Of a stretch of DNA of 64,000 nt, positions 23,029-37,734 are shown one piece after another (the first letter of the stretch is position 1; each line of letters opens with the position of its first letter). The position numbers and the translations under genes are program-made. The stretch is taken from the NCBI GenBank assembly GCA_000328365.1, contig KB306242.1:1829-65828 (forward strand), written 5' to 3'. The notes below the pieces were generated by a model that was not told the origin of the DNA, did not search any database, and saw nothing but the letters and a program-made list of their open reading frames with translations. The stretch comes from Capitella teleta. Its lineage: Eukaryota > Annelida > Polychaeta > Capitellidae.

Positions 23029-26000
23029 ATGGAGTATTGGAGGCAGCTGAAGATTCTGCTATGGAAAAATTTCACTCTCAAAAGAAAATCTCCGGTGAGA
23101 ATATTCAAAATAATGACAACTTTTGATTAAGTTTTTAATAGCGATGCTTGGTAACCGAGTTTCTCTCTACAGTTCTTGGCACTCTCAGAATTGATAATCC
23201 CGTTGATCATATTCGCCATTTTCACCATTTTACGATCACAGACTCCTATTTTTCAACATCCATCTGGTACGGAATCCACTGGAAATATTACCAAATGTAT
23301 AGCAAATCCTTTTTCAGAATACCGCAGACCTCTTGTGTTGCCAACAGCTGGTATCGTTTCAGTCCTTCACAGCATCTGTGATTACCCAGAATCCCAAGCG
23401 GAAGACGCCAGGATACCTGAGTCCTTGTACGTGATATAAGACCACTAGAATCTGACACGAATTGCAATTTTAATTCCTACATCAGATTCACTCAAATCTT
23501 GCCCAGTTTGTATCATTCTGAAAACAACCGACACGTTCCAAAAAGTGAGCACTTCAAAATGAATGTATATCTTAGCAATGATAATTGCCATAAATTTACA
23601 CAGGACAATCCAATGAATCTCAACTGGATTATTTCCTGTACAAACTTGGATTATCTGACAGTGAACAGGTTTTTATATCGGAATTTAAACTTGCCTATCT
23701 TGAGGAATCATGCGTATTGTTGTCAGGTGACTCTCTTGCAAGACATAACTAAAGATTGGCGATCTCTACACCCTGGTTGGCTTCCAAATGGAGATATTTC
23801 ACAAAGTCTGCAATTCCTAGCATGTACAGGATGTCCTATTATGCAACAATCACTCGGTAAACCAATACTTATCTAATTGGTAAAGTGTACAACAAAATTA
23901 TTCAGATAACCCATACCTATCAATCCTGTTGGATCGACTCAATGGCACTTCACCTAAAATTCTATACAGCCCAACTAACACAGCTGCAGATGACGTCATC
24001 AAAAAGGTATTATTTGATTACAATCATTACATAACACTGAAATGTGCCATTTGCTTCCAGATCATCGACATCCTCAATCCTTTCTCGACGTTGCTCTCCT
24101 CGCTACAAAAATGGTTAGAAGACGTAGAAACCTTAATTCAGCTGATAAGTGATCGAAATATGACCATATATTCTGAGGAATTGGATTGTCTGAGGCTAGC
24201 ACTAGAGGATATCCGCAGTCACCTCTCTCCGTTGTCCGTCGTGGCGCTGGACATCCCTGCTCTATTCCAAGGTTTCCCCAGTGAAACATCCCTGGAGGAT
24301 TACTTCTTGCACACAGCATATCATGAAAACGTTACAGTTCTTTCGAGTAGGCGTTAATACATAACGTCATGCTTAACTTTCTCTGTACGTGGACAGGTAT
24401 CGTCTTTGAGGTGGATCCAAAGGGGACATTTCCTCCTCAGTCTGTCTATAAAATTCGCCAAAATGCAAGTTTCACTCCGACTACAAGAAATGCACGATAT
24501 TCCTGGTATAGCCCTCGTCCCACAGCGAATTCTAGGAAATACTACGATTATGGCTTCGTCTGGATTCAGGTATGAGTGTCCAAAAGCTCCTTCTTCCATT
24601 TGTTAATGTCGTGTCACTTATCAGGACCTTGTTGAGCGAGCCCTGATGGATATTAAAATCGGAGAGGACATCACTGAACCAGGCATCAATACACAAGAAT
24701 TTCCACATCCATGCTACAGAATTGACGAGTAATTGAACAATTCTGTCAATTTTATCTCATGATTAATTGATTATTTATATTGCAGTTTTAGATTCGTTGT
24801 AGAACATATGCTATCACTGGCTTTGCTTCTAACTTGGATATTCACATTAGCTTTGTTGGTCCGGGATGTCCTATACGAGAAGGAAACTCGCCTGAGAGAG
24901 GTAATGAAATGAACACGTGGACACCTGTCTCACTGTCTGATGAAGGTGATGAAACTGATGAGCTTGTCTGGGAGATCTCTGTGGCACTCTTGGATCATAT
25001 CAGCCTCACTATTCGCCAGTGTCATCGCTGGTCTGTTGACATTGATGACTGTGTTGGGCAACCTCGTCACTCAGAGCGACTGGTTTATCCTGCTTCTCGT
25101 AAATGAACTTTATGCACTAAACACCGTGTTTTTTGGGTAAGGAGGCAATTGCATGTTCAATTCGCGTGAGAATGCATCTTATAATTCAGGCTCTTCATAA
25201 CGCTATTCTTCAACAAAGCGAACATAGCCTCAGCGGTGTCAGCAATCCTATACATCATGACTTACATCCCTTATTTCTATGTGGCTGTTGTCGAAACCAC
25301 TGGCCCACAGCAATCAGATTGGTTGAAAATCGCTTGCGTAAGACATACGTTATTAAGTTTCCTGCACCCTCTTGAGAAATGATACATTGCAGTCTTTCTT
25401 CGCACCATCTGCGGTCGGCTTCATTTTCAAAGCCATCAGTTCATTTGAGCTGATTGGCGGAGGCCTCCATTGGCACAACATCACTGAGACTGGAATGGAC
25501 AGCGAGAACTTCAATGTTGCGGTTGCCATGTTAATGATGGTTCTCAGTCTCGGGGTTTACTCCCTTTTCATATGGTATCTTGACAACGTCTGCCCTGGTG
25601 AGATCCTTCAATGCACAGGCATCTTCATTTCACCATTTATGTAGGGCAATATGGCATTGCAAGGAAATGGAATTTCTGTATTTCATATAGCTATTGGAGT
25701 GGAGGCGACAACATTCCTGATTCTGTTAACATTGAAGTCATACCTCGAGGTAGTGTTCATCAAGAGTTGAAGTGTGTGATGATCTGAATACCTTGTACTT
25801 TGTATACAGACTCAACATCAAGATCAGGATGTTATGAGACACCATCAAAAGCCCTGAAGAGAACAGTGTGCATACGAAACTTGACAAAGGTTCACTCAAT
25901 TTCCTTTGGGAACTTTCTAATAATCATTCATTAAATTCAGGTGTATTCCAATGGGAAAATAGCCGTAAACAACCTGTCACTGAACCTGTACGAAGGGCAA

Positions 26001-29000
26001 ATCTTATCCTTCCTCGGACACAATGGCGCCGGAAAGACCACCACTATGTAAGCATATACAAATGTAAATGACATGTGACGGTGGGTTATATATTTCTCGT
26101 AGGTCCATCCTGACGGGCATGATGCCAATGACCGCGGGTCAAGCGTCTATTTATGGGTATGACGTCAGCTCCCAGATGATCGATATTCGTCAGATGCTTG
26201 GAATGTGCCCGCAGCATAATGTTCTGTTTGAGACGTAAGTTTGAGTCTTTCTTGAATCTGTAGACTATTCGCTGCAAATAACTGGCTTTTGGATCTCTGT
26301 TCGACATCAGAACTTAGTATCTTCTTGATTGATGAATTGAACAAGAGTGACGGTATAGTCAACACATACAAGGTATTAGCAAATTTTATCAGAAATTATT
26401 TGTACACTTCCGTAATTTGCGATCATGCTTTCTTAACTACCTTGACTGTCAAAATTCAAGGTAAGAGATAACATTTTATGCGATGGTGCCGCAGTACTTC
26501 TTCAAACCCCGATCCCCATTGAAGTGAACTAATAAGGTACTATCTCTTTTGACCAATAGGCTGTCAGTAATGGATCATTTGGAATTTTATTCTTCATTAA
26601 AAAGCTTGACAACAGAAGAAAAAAAAGCAACATGTTTGAGGTATGGGACGCCATTAATCTGCACAATAAATCATGTTCCATGACTGATGTGTTCTAGCAT
26701 CTTGAATGACACGGGACTTGCAAGCAAAGCCCACTCTGCTGTTGCTACGCTCTCTGGCGGCATGAAAAGGAAACTGTCGATTGCGATTGCATTTATTGGC
26801 AATGCTAGGATGATTGTTCTGGACGAACCCACAGCTGGCGTTGATCCTTGCTCTCGGCGCGAGATCTGGGATTTCCTCGTCAAGTATAAGCAAGGTATGA
26901 ACGAGAATTGATCTGCTGTGTTTCCATCACCGGGTTCTTTGTAGGTCGAACTATAATGCTGACTACTCACCACATGGACGAGGCAGAGGCGTTGGGCGAT
27001 CGCATTGCAGTCATTTCTGGAGGATGTTTACTTTGCGATGGTTCTCCGCTTTTCCTTAAGAGCAATCTTGGCGAGGGATACCACCTTGTCATCTCAAAAA
27101 CCAAACTCCAGGAATCTGCTTCAGCTGGTATACAACCTATACAACATATAAATTAATTCAAAATCACGTTCGATGTTCGTTTCAGCAACTTCTGACTTGG
27201 CCACCTGCAAGCTTACGCTGTTGATCCAAGGGTGCTCTCCCGGGGCCTATCTCAAATCAGAATCTCCAACTGAGTGGAACTACATTCTTCCGCACGACGA
27301 TTTGTCGCGAGGTGGTTTCTCTGCTTTGTTTCACACCCTTGATCGGAATCCGAAGTTGCGAGATTCGTACGGAGTCAGCGACACAACTCTGGAGGAAATA
27401 TTTCTCATGCTGACCCAAGAGGCAGGCGAAGGTAGCTCAAGTTTCCTCTCTGTGTTTCCCTCTATAGACTTCCATTGATTGATAACAGATAGCGGGGACA
27501 TCACGACTACCCCACATGTTGTCCCAGAAAGACCACATCACAAGAGAAACCAGAGTGATGGTGCCTTGCTCACGAAGAAGGAACAACGAAGTAAGAGAAG
27601 AAGGCATTCCACGTCCAATTGGGATCCAGCAGGCCAACAATCAAACCAAAACAGTGAGCAAGCCAAAACACTGCTATCTGTGTCTGAATATGCAACTCAC
27701 AGCTTCACCCACCAGTGCTCGCCTCGGCAGCCAGCACAAACGCACGAGTTGCTCGTTGTATCTCCTGCAATTTTACTCCTGTTTCGTTAAGCGTCTGCAG
27801 CTATCAATTCGCAACTGGAAAGGTTTAGCATCCCAGATAGTTCTGCCCGTGATCTTCATCGCAGTAGCGATGGTTGTGGCGATGGTTGGAAGCCCCACCA
27901 TGACACAGGAGCCCCCGCTGAAACTCAGCACCACGCAGTACTTGAATATCTCGAAATTAGCTGGAGACCATTTCGTCCCCATCGCTGTGATGGCAAATAA
28001 GACAGGATTAAACAAATATCTCGACACTTTCAAGCTGCCCTCTGGCATCGGTGGCATCTGCACCCTTGCTGACCCTCACAGTACAACCTACATATATTCA
28101 CAAAGCTGCTATGATGAAATGGGATCGCTACTTCACGCTGAGATACACCAGCACAAAGATGATACGCAAGAGCACCGTGAGTGAGACAGGCTCGTGTATA
28201 CCTTGTCTGCTATCCTCTTCTTAGTGTACGCAAATGACACCCGCTACTACCCAGCATGCCAGTGCAATTCCATGGGAGTATTAGAGTGTGATTACGATTC
28301 TTACGATGAAGCTCCAGCATTCAGAGTCGTCACACAAGATGTCGTGCAGAATTTCACGGGAAACACCGATGTTGATTTCCTTTACAATACTTCACAGATA
28401 TATCAGTTGAGCAGGTGAATCCACGCTGTTGCCATAGTCACCATATATAACACAACTATTTGTAGGTATGGCGCTGTGTCGTTTGGTCATCATAGGAACT
28501 GGTTGCCATGGTTACATGGAAGTGAATTCAAAGCTCTTCATGTTGAAAATATCGCCAAGGTTTGTGGGAGTGCGTAACATGACATAACCATGTATTACTG
28601 TACTAACAGGCCCACTTCCATACTCACGGCTACCACGCCATGCCGACTTTTATCAACGCATTGAACAACGCCATCCTCAGAGCAAACATCCCGGATGGCA
28701 TGGGAAACCCTGCAGCGTATGGTGAGAGGACCCTCAAAGCCACGAGTAGAACGATCTGCTCATTGTATATTTATAGGCATCGTAGCGGTGAATCATCCGA
28801 TGAACGGAACAACCAGTCTGGATTACATGTCCTCTGAGTGAGTCGCGATATTCAAGCTTGTATAGATATACACTGGAGTAATCTTAACCTGGTATCCCAG
28901 CTTGGGCAATGTAGAACTGAAGATTGCCATACTGGTAACTATTGGTCTGGCGTTCATACCAGCATTGACTGGCCTGCAGGTCGCCTCTGAACATTCAGCG

Positions 29001-31690
29001 AAGAAATTACAAATCATCAGTGGACTACACCCGTCAGTTTATTGGCTGACGACGTTGCTATCAGACCTGGTACGGTAGCGCACTTAGAGTATCACATGTA
29101 CATCCGATGAATTTCAGTTGATGTATCAAATCCCGGCGTGGTCTTGTGTAGCTATTTTCATGCTCTTTGATCTGCCTGCGTACACGGATAAAGCTAGTGT
29201 ACCAAGCGTTATAGCTCTATTTGTTATGTATGGGTGAGTGAATATGCATTTCTTTGACCTCAAATCACCACGTGCACTCTGACCTCTAGGATTGGCAGCA
29301 TTCCTCTGACGTACTTAATGACCCGTGCGTTCTCGGAACCTAGTTACGCTTACATCTTCATCGCCGTCTTCAATGTCTTTACTGGTGCCATCTGTTTGTT
29401 CATCACGTTCCTCTTGGAATACTTTGACAATCCGGTACGTTGCCCAATGTTTCTGTAAGAGCATAATCAAGCCCTACCACGAGCATTACACCCGTACACA
29501 ACTACACACACAATGCATGGTCCAACTTGCAGTCCATGACAGCCGCTGCGGAGTACGTGGACATCATATTCCTGATTTTCCCCACATACTCTTTTGGGAA
29601 GTCCTTGACGGATGTAGCAATTATGCATTTGATGAACACTTTCTACGAGGTCATAGGTGAGGTGCTGTTCCATCAGCAATGCTTCTCCTCCATTGTTCCG
29701 ATTCCAGGCGAGTACGAGAGAGTTGAGCATCCGATGAATTTCCAGACCGTTGGCAGAAGTTTACTCGCGATGGGGCTAGTTGGTATCGTCAGCTTCATCC
29801 TGACTCTGCTCTGCGAGTTCAACTTCCTGTTGAGGCCAAGGTGGGAATCTTTTAGTATTTGTATATTTGTATTAGTAAGGATTTTTCTGTTTCACTTTCT
29901 CCCATTCATTGTAATAAATGTCGAATTGTTTTTTCAATTTCAGTGTAAAATCAATGGACATGATGCAATTGACAGAGGATGAAGATGACGATGTCAAGTG
30001 TGAAAGGCAAAGAGTACAAAGAATAATCGCAGAACAGGGAAGCAACAGTCAAGATGCGCTGGTCATGCACAACCTCACCAAAGTTTATGGCTCATCCTGC
30101 CGTCGAGATGGACAAATTGCTGTGAAGGGCATCTGCTTGGCCATTCCCCACGGAGAGGTGAGTACAGGTGCTGATATCACAAACAAACATTGTTGGTTGC
30201 ATAACATTGCTCAGTGTTTCGGGATGTTGGGCGTGAATGGCGCTGGAAAGACGACGACATTCAACATGCTGACTGGGCAGTTTCCTCCCTCCGGAGGCAA
30301 TGCGTGGATCTCAGGCCACAGGTGATTAGCATAATGCACCCCTTCCCCTCAACCATTCTTATATTCAGCATCATTGGTGGAATGCACAAAGTATACGGCA
30401 ACATTGGCCACTGCCCTCAATTTGACGCCTTGTTTGAAGACCTGACCGCCAGGGAGCACCTCTTTCTTTACGCTCGCATAAAGGGAATCCCAAACAATGA
30501 ATGTCCTGCCCTTGTGCAATCCGCCGTTGAGAAACTCCGCTTGGTCGCCTATGCGGACAAAGCGGTGAAAACATACAGTGGAGGCAACAGGCGCAAGTTG
30601 TCCACTGCTATTGCTCTGCTCGGAGACCCAGCCGTGATCTTCATGGTGAGGACTTCCAGGAATCCGTAGCCATGGTTACAAATATATTTGAATATCCACC
30701 AGGACGAACCCACGGCAGGTATGGATCCACACGCGAAGAGGTTCTTGTGGGATTTAGTTTTGAATTTAATAAAAGAAGGAAAAAGTATTGTCCTCACTTC
30801 TCACAGGTGAGATCGCTTGATTAATTCATTATGCAAAGTATTGAATTCATTGAAGCATGGATGAGTGTGAGAAACTGTGCAGTCGCATGGCGATCATGGT
30901 GCAAGGCCAATTGAAGTGTTTGGGATCGGCTCAGCTGCTGAAATCTAAATACGGAGACGGCTACACCATCATAGTGAACACCTGCAAAAAGAGCAGGGTT
31001 CTACAGTCAGCTATTGACGAAATTAAAAGTTTCATGCAACTCAACATGGGATCCGTTAGCCTAAAGGTGAGCCCGCCACCAACATGCAGATGCTGTGTAG
31101 AAATAGCATCTCTACAATTTGCAGGCCAAGCAACACGGTCGGTTGGAATTCGAGATGAAGGGGAGCGTGGATTTGGGTCAGGCATTCAGGGTCATGGAGG
31201 AGGCTAGGAACACTCTTCCCATCCAGGACTATTCCATTTGCCAAAACACCTTAAACAACGTGAGTGTGTGAAGTGCAGAGCCATTAAAGAGAGATAAAAT
31301 ACGTGACAAATGCAACGTTAACATGTACATGCAGTCCTTTGATTGGTTATGTATTATCTCTGATACTCTTACTCTTAAAAACTGTTCCATCTTGTTTCTC
31401 TCAAAGGTTTTCGTCAATTTCGTGAGAGGCCATTCTGAGGGTCAATTGGCCGCAATGGACACCACAACAGAACTGATTGAAATGCACGGGATGCGCAATG
31501 AGACAGCGCTGCAGGTGATTCCAACTTACAACAGTCAGGTTTCTGTCTTGAGTTGCCTGCAATATTTATTTATTTATAATTAAGCTGATATTAAGCGGTA
31601 TTATAATGAACCACTTTGTATTTGTTTTAGTCTTGTAATTGATTATCATTTCAGCTTCCATCTTCACACGATGAAAACACAAGACTATGA
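23029..31690 (+). CDS. ABC transporter subfamily A, full-length (40 exons, 2000 aa)
   Basis: Full ABCA transporter: TM helix, large extracellular loop, TM bundle and NBD1, then the same again. Family members move lipids across membranes using ATP. It starts [20 protein letters not shown], as in ABCA2/ABCA1-type proteins. NBD1: [10 protein letters not shown] (25941-26047), CPQHN Q-loop, [10 protein letters not shown] signature, [13 protein letters not shown] Walker B, TTHHMDE H-loop. Second half: [22 protein letters not shown] loop, HPMN, then NBD2: [10 protein letters not shown] (30215-30321), [26 protein letters not shown] (split by an intron), LTSHSMDECE. C-terminal VFVNF motif as in ABCA1, ending at TGA 31688-31690. 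My 40-exon model keeps phase throughout. Introns are mostly 45-60 bp; larger ones are 26235-26559 and 31260-31406. Exact orthology (ABCA1/2/4/7 group) is unresolved. Confidence 0.95.
29657..29707 (+). other. 51-bp in-frame, stop-free intron of ABCA
   Basis: GT at 29657 and AG at 29706-29707. Length is 17 codons with no stop, so retention would insert 17 residues just after the FYEVIG stretch without breaking the protein. Splicing is preferred because the flanks then resemble ABCA family sequence (EHPMNF). Confidence 0.6.
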
Positions 31691-31788
31691 AACCTGAAAT
31701 CTCACGGGGCCTCTGTTATACATGCATCTACGTGTACATAGCTATTGCTTTCATTAATCACATTTTTATACATGTATACAAGATATCA

Positions 31789-31794
31789 AATAAA
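31789..31794 (+). terminator. poly(A) signal of ABCA gene
   Basis: AATAAA about 100 bp after the stop codon. Confidence 0.6.
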
Positions 31795-34700
31795 TTAATT
31801 TATTTTTGCATTCATCGTATTATATATTCACGCTCACGCATGATTCACAAAACGTTATTACAATTACATGTACGTGTACGACAGCGGGTAGTAGGGACAC
31901 AGTCCATAGCGTTTTATTAACACTGCATGTACATGTAATATAAACTTCTTACTTCTTATTTCATTTCTCTTCGATCAGTGCGAACCATGTTTATTTTTCT
32001 GTTTAGTATCTACTCGCACAGGTCGAAGCATCGTCCTGCTCTGGGAGCTGAAAGACCATTTTAATATACAGGGTGTGCCAATAATTCTGCCGGGTGTTTT
32101 CGTTTGTGTTTATTACCCTCCCAGAATGGTGCACTTCTCTTTGAAGATACGCCCCTCTCAATCCGAACACCATAGGTTTTGTAGAATTTTGTTCTGATCG
32201 CAGAGGATTCCGGGTTCGGATTAAGAATTCCGCCAAATCAGCCAAATATCCTAACCCTCGGAATTTATAACACAAAAACCATTGATTTCCACTACTACCC
32301 TTATATTAACATCCTTGACAAAAACGCCTTTCAGCGTAATCATAACGTTCTTTAATTACAATATTCAGGATAGTCTACGGATTATCACATGTTCTGTACT
32401 GATAATAGTCATTGGGCACCTCTACGATTCTATGAGATTTGCGACCTCGATGATCGGTCCGTAAGCTTGTTGCTAGCGGCCGTCACAGATAAAGTATTAA
32501 GGACGAAGTCTATAGAGCCACCCAGTATTTACATATCAGTGGAGCCACGCCCGAAGTCTCCAGTCGGGAAACTTCATAACGCTCATGTGAAAAATCATAA
32601 CGTAATTCATACTTAGCTCAAAGGGAGATCCAGTTGGATATTGCTCAGTATGGCATCGGAGGTAATTTTACATTTTATTGTACTATGCCACAGTTATGTG
32701 CAATTTATTTTTGCTTCAAATTAATACCGAATAATTGGAATAATTCATGAATCATAGAAAGTATCAATTTACCCCCCTTAAACTCGTGATTTGGAGAATT
32801 TTAAGAACTGATGAGCGATAATAGAGGCTGGGAGAACTCCGTACTACTACTACTAGTACTAGTAATATTTAGTAGTATACTAAAAAATACTTAGCAGATT
32901 TTGATATAACGTAGCTTCAGTCTGTAGCTGCTGATGGCTACAAGAAAGTAGGAACTCAACCTACCAATTGTTTTGATAAATCCTATTGCTCGCATCAACT
33001 CCGGAAATATGCACACATAATATGATTAGTGACATAATGATTATGATAATGGATAATGACATATTTGATATCATTGGGCATGATTGGCAAACACCTAAAT
33101 TTTATGCCTAATTCGTGATTCTGCAACAATCCCTAGTAACTTTGCTGAATTCTTAATTGGTTCAGGCTCTCTTAATTCCACAAGTGTAACTGATCTGATT
33201 ATCTGTTACAGTTTGGCTTTGTCGCCCCAATAGCGGACATTGTGGTTTATTATTGAGATGGGATCATCGAATCGAATGACCCGAGATGACCGAAATGGGT
33301 ATAACTTATGTGTTACCAATACCTGATGATGTAACAAGAGTTCAAGTTACTTAAAATACAATAAAGTTGGCAATAATAACATCGCCGGCCGAGAGCGCTC
33401 GGGTTGTGAGTTTCCTGTGTTGTGAGCATGCGCAAAAGATGTAAACAATAGCACGTTTCCTGGGCACCTAACGTTATGACCATAGATGTCGTAAACATTA
33501 TGACCGTTATGATTCTGGGGGAAGCTGAACATGCTGGATGTTTTCCTACGTTTTTGCCGTCATCAACTTCACAATCGGCGACGGGCAGATAACATAGCGC
33601 TGAATTGGCTTCTCTCTCATCGTTACCTTTAAAGTTAACATTATACTCTGGTGACAACGATTTAATGTGCTTGCGAACGTATTTCATTATTGATAAACAG
33701 ACACATATGTGACCACGTCTTATTGTTGTTGAAGAAGTCACATGACAGGATCATGTGATGTAAACACAAAATGGCGAATTAGCCGAAGCGTCATCCTTTC
33801 GAAACAAAATCGCATTTTCTTATTTGTAGCCTCGATCGCTCGGATAAATCGTTCGTAAGAGGTGCAATGTTTAAACCAATTATATAACGGTTCTATTGAG
33901 TGTATTCCTATGTGTGCAATGCTTGCAATGGCTCTCAACGAGCACGCGCTATGGATCCGATATGTGCCTGTAATGTAGTGCATTTATGCAAACGGATATT
34001 TCAGGCACACTTGTGGGCTTAAGGCTCTCTAAGTCTAAATTACTCATTTTTATCGCCATCTGCACCACGATGGTGCTGTGCTATCACACTCACCCAACAT
34101 GCGGAGCATTATGTGTTCCATACCTTGTGGGGCAGCCGGACCCTTGATAAATGCCAACAATCGCATCAAACAAAACCTATAAACGATGAATGTGTTAGTT
34201 CACGACTTTACACTATTGTTGGGTAAAGACTGTGACTGAGTCACACAGCGAGTGCAACAGGTCAGCAGGTGAACTCACCACTCCCTTTGAGCTAAGAGGA
34301 GCATTATTTGGAATCGCCTTGGTCAGTTAAATTAAGTTAACCTCGACAATCTATTTTGGGAACAAGCCCTGAGATACATATCATAAAATACATATCATAC
34401 AAGCCAATTAGGATCCGATACATGGTCAGGTGACCAACATAGGGGCGTGGTTATAGTACAACAACCCTTAGAAATAAACCATTAACATATTTCCTAGACA
34501 GCAGTCTGGATAGCTGCCAGAAATTCATTCTGACTTTTACTCACCAGACAAGTATTGGCACCTGATTGAACATCCTGGGGATGCATGTCTTGGGAATATG
34601 CTGATTATGTGACATGATTATTATGGATACTTATTCTACATGTACTAGCACTACTATCCAGCCGACAGACTTCATCAACATATATATTTGTCTTCCCAAT

Positions 34701-35611
34701 AGAACTGCGGGGGATGTTTGTTTAACCTCTTTTTCTGTTCTGTTTTGTTTTTGGTTTTTTTTCTTTCACTCTTGGGCTTTGTTTCAGCAAAAGCCCAATT
34801 ACCGAAGCTTTGGAGATAGGCCAATATTCACAGAAGCCAAATTCCAGAGCCGAAGCTTCGGCCAGCTCCAAAAATGATAAAGAAGTCTAGTTTGTCACAT
34901 TTTGCTCAAAACACATGTCACAATAGTAGTTGTTAATGGTTTTCAAAACACAAGACGCATCACAAGCTTTCAATTTGCCAACAGCCTCGCATATCAAGGG
35001 CCACAAATAGCAATTAACATGTCACGCAGACCGCCTATGACTGTCAATCAAACTGAAGAATAAGTCAACAGTGACGATTTAGCAAGACATTTTTGGGCAT
35101 TCAAAACATAGTTTTGTCACAGGGGAGGCCCTGTCAGTGTCTGAAACCAAGGGTCTGTTGAAACGAGGTGCTCGACATGGACATAGATTCATCACATGCT
35201 AAATGCTGCTGTCAGGCTAGGCCATTGTTATAGCAATTGGCATTATAATGAGGTTCAACTGTAATGCAGTGCATGAGATACTGTTTGAGAGTGTTCAGTG
35301 CATATGTTTAAGGGTGTTTGCTGCTAAGTAATTTTTGTATTTCATAAATTTACGTGTGTGATGCATGATCATGCATCCAATGTGAATCATTCATTGGGAA
35401 GACTGTGAAGGTTCATTGAACATAAAGGTAGATAGTGGGATTAGTCCGGACTAATGGAGCACTGAAGACAAGCAGAGTGCAGAATTTTTGGGAAACGAGA
35501 AATTACAATTTTAAAGAAACGCAATTTCCCTGGAATCTCAATTTCTTCATTCAACTTTCTTGCACGGTATTTGTGTTTCTTGTCAGCTGTACGCCATTTG
35601 TTAATTTCCAG
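31795..35611. other. intergenic region; probably includes first exon of the NXT-like gene
   Basis: No protein-coding gene recognised. It includes a short CTA/TAC repeat (32843-32862), repeated GTTATGATTCTG-type strings (33500) and a palindromic CCGAAGCTTCGG (34852-34863). The missing short 5' exon of the NXT-like gene should lie towards the right end but could not be identified. Confidence 0.4.
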
Positions 35612-36744
35612 GAAATCAAAGCCTTGAGCAAAGCAGCTGATACAGCATGTGAACAATTTGTGAAACTTTATTATGAAACCATGGAGAAGAGGCGGCATGT
35701 GAGTAATTTCCTGTCGTTTGCAATTCACGATTCAGTTTAAATAACCTCAGATGGTGAGCAAGTTCTACATGGACTCGAGTACTTTGCTGTGGAATGGAAA
35801 TCCTGCCAAAGGTTTGACTGAAGTGACTTCATTTCTAGAGAACGTGCCGTCCACCAAATATGTCATTGAAGGCATGGACACACACCCTATGCCAGGTGAG
35901 CGTTAAGTTATAATCACAATTGGTAATTCTTTGGCCTGAAGTCTCGTGAACCGCAAACTGTTCTTGATTCATTCAGAAAACCCATGTGCCAAGAGCCCAA
36001 GACTACGTAATTTAACTAATTTTATTAGTTCGGGTCTTGTACGTTTACACTTTTCAATGCTGGAATATTCATGAAACTAGCTTCGTATCCACATTCAAGT
36101 CTCATCAATACTGATTGCTATTCTGCAGATCTTTGCATACAATTCCTGTGGTGATATTAAATATTGATGAGGTAATTTTCAAAATTTGCCCGTTTACTTG
36201 ATCCCTGTATGAATCAAGCCGTGTTACTTTTGAATTGCAGCTTAATCGGTTTGTCCACCTGATTACAATGCTATGCTGCTGCAGTGTCTGGGTAGGTCTA
36301 GGTCCACAGTTCAACGACTGATCAGCCCACAATTATACCTTCTATAAATCCCTGTTGACTCTGCAGTGCTGCCCAACTGCATAAAATTTCGTGTTACAGT
36401 CTATGGTAACATGCAGGATGAATACCCATTTGGATCTATCAAAAAGAGCAGTTATTAACCCCAGTCCTGGGTTTCTGCTCTGGCTCCCGTATAACGCAAC
36501 CGCGTGTTGGCCATGCAGCCTAAACTGCGTTTACTTGCGTGTCTTGAATTGTGTTAAATTGCATCTGTTGCTTATGCTGTGTTTCTTTTCAGCTATCGTT
36601 GACCAAAAGAGCATCTTAGTCACGACCTCTGGCACCGTGCAATACGAAGACAGCAATTCAAAGGGATTTTTCCAGAACTTTATTCTCACCGCACAAGGAA
36701 CGACGTGGAAGATTGTGTCAGATTCTATGCGTACTTTTGAGTGA
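35612..36744 (+). CDS. NXT1/NXT2 (p15) mRNA-export cofactor, NTF2-like; first exon not located
   Basis: Small NTF2-fold protein that in animals pairs with NXF1/TAP to export mRNA through nuclear pores. Exons 35612-35698 (EIKALSKAADTACEQF, KLYYETMEKRRH), 35751-35895 (MVSKFYMDSSTLLWNGNPAK) and 36593-36744 (QNFILTAQGTTWKIVSD, ends RTFE then TGA). The order F-Y-ET-M-KRR, LWNGN, QNFILTAQ matches NXT1 well across its length. The first visible exon begins in phase 0 after an acceptor at 35610-35611, and the human protein has only a few more residues before that point, so a tiny first coding exon is expected upstream. Exon 2 happens to start with ATG but is internal by homology. The second intron (about 700 bp) contains a truncated SINE. 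Confidence 0.9.
36353..36532 (+). mobile_element. SINE fragment, copy 3 (head missing)
   Basis: GACTCTGCAGTGCTGCCCAA, GTCTATGG..TGCAGGATG and CTCTGGCTCCCGTATAACGC match the bodies of copies 1 and 2 in order, with many differences. The tRNA-like head is absent. It sits in the NXT-like intron and looks older than the other two copies. Confidence 0.85.
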
Positions 36745-37734
36745 TTCTGTGCAAAGTGATCAGTTTGATGGACGCTCAAAGCGTGGAACTATTTTATTTG
36801 AAAAGAGAGTAAAAGGATTTTAATTTTTTTAAGCCGTCGATTTTACAAAATCAACGTGACAATGACAGATTCGACTTTGAATACACAGCCAGCTTGGCTT
36901 CTGCATAAGTGTTAATAAATTGTAACTGGGTTGCTGACTGTGTTGAACATTGGCTTTTGTCTTCTGATGTAATAATCACATCAATGATCATTTTCACAGG
37001 AATCGTTCTGAATGCAAAGCTTAGTTAGTCATAGCTCACTACATGTGTATAGTGCCATGGATAATTATATGCTTCAGTTAATCATAAAATTATACATATC
37101 CCTATAGTGCATGTACTTTATAACAATGTTTCATGGAAGACACGGTCCATAGCGTCGATGGTGCGATCAAATCAGTAACCATTGGGAGACTATGTTATCG
37201 CATTGGTGCATTCAAGGCTTGAGTGATCGTGCGTGATGTGCGTCTCGATCGCCAATACCACGTTCGACGCCGTGAGGTGTGCGAGCCCTGGCGGCCATAA
37301 TTCACCAATGGACACAGCAGCCAGATAAAGCTCCGTCACTTCTGTGATTAAAAATTACACGACGCTGGGTTCCGATCACACCCGAGACGCAAGCTCATTT
37401 ACGAACTGGTGTCACAAGTGTGCACTCTTCCAGCTGCAAGATCCAGGCGGAAGCAAGGCTAGTGCTCAAGTCTAACACGTCGTATTGAGTTCATAACTTC
37501 ATGTGAACTCAATAGTTGTACGATAAAGCTATAATGCAACACTGGTTATCGGTTTCTGTTAGCTCATCTTATAACCATTGTTAGGAATGAAAGGCCACGT
37601 GTCAGAAATTCAGCTATGGTAAGCACTCTCAGTTGCGTCAAATAAACTTGAGTTTTATGAGATGTTCGTTGAATTTTAATTTCATTGGGAGTTTCCGGGG
37701 AATCCTCATTCTCAATAATATTATAGATAGATAG
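36745..37734. other. 3' flank of NXT-like gene and intergenic
   Basis: AATAAA at 36914-36919 fits the NXT poly(A) signal. The remainder has no coding signal. An ATAG-repeat at 37724-37738 is the tail of the next LINE piece. Confidence 0.5.
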
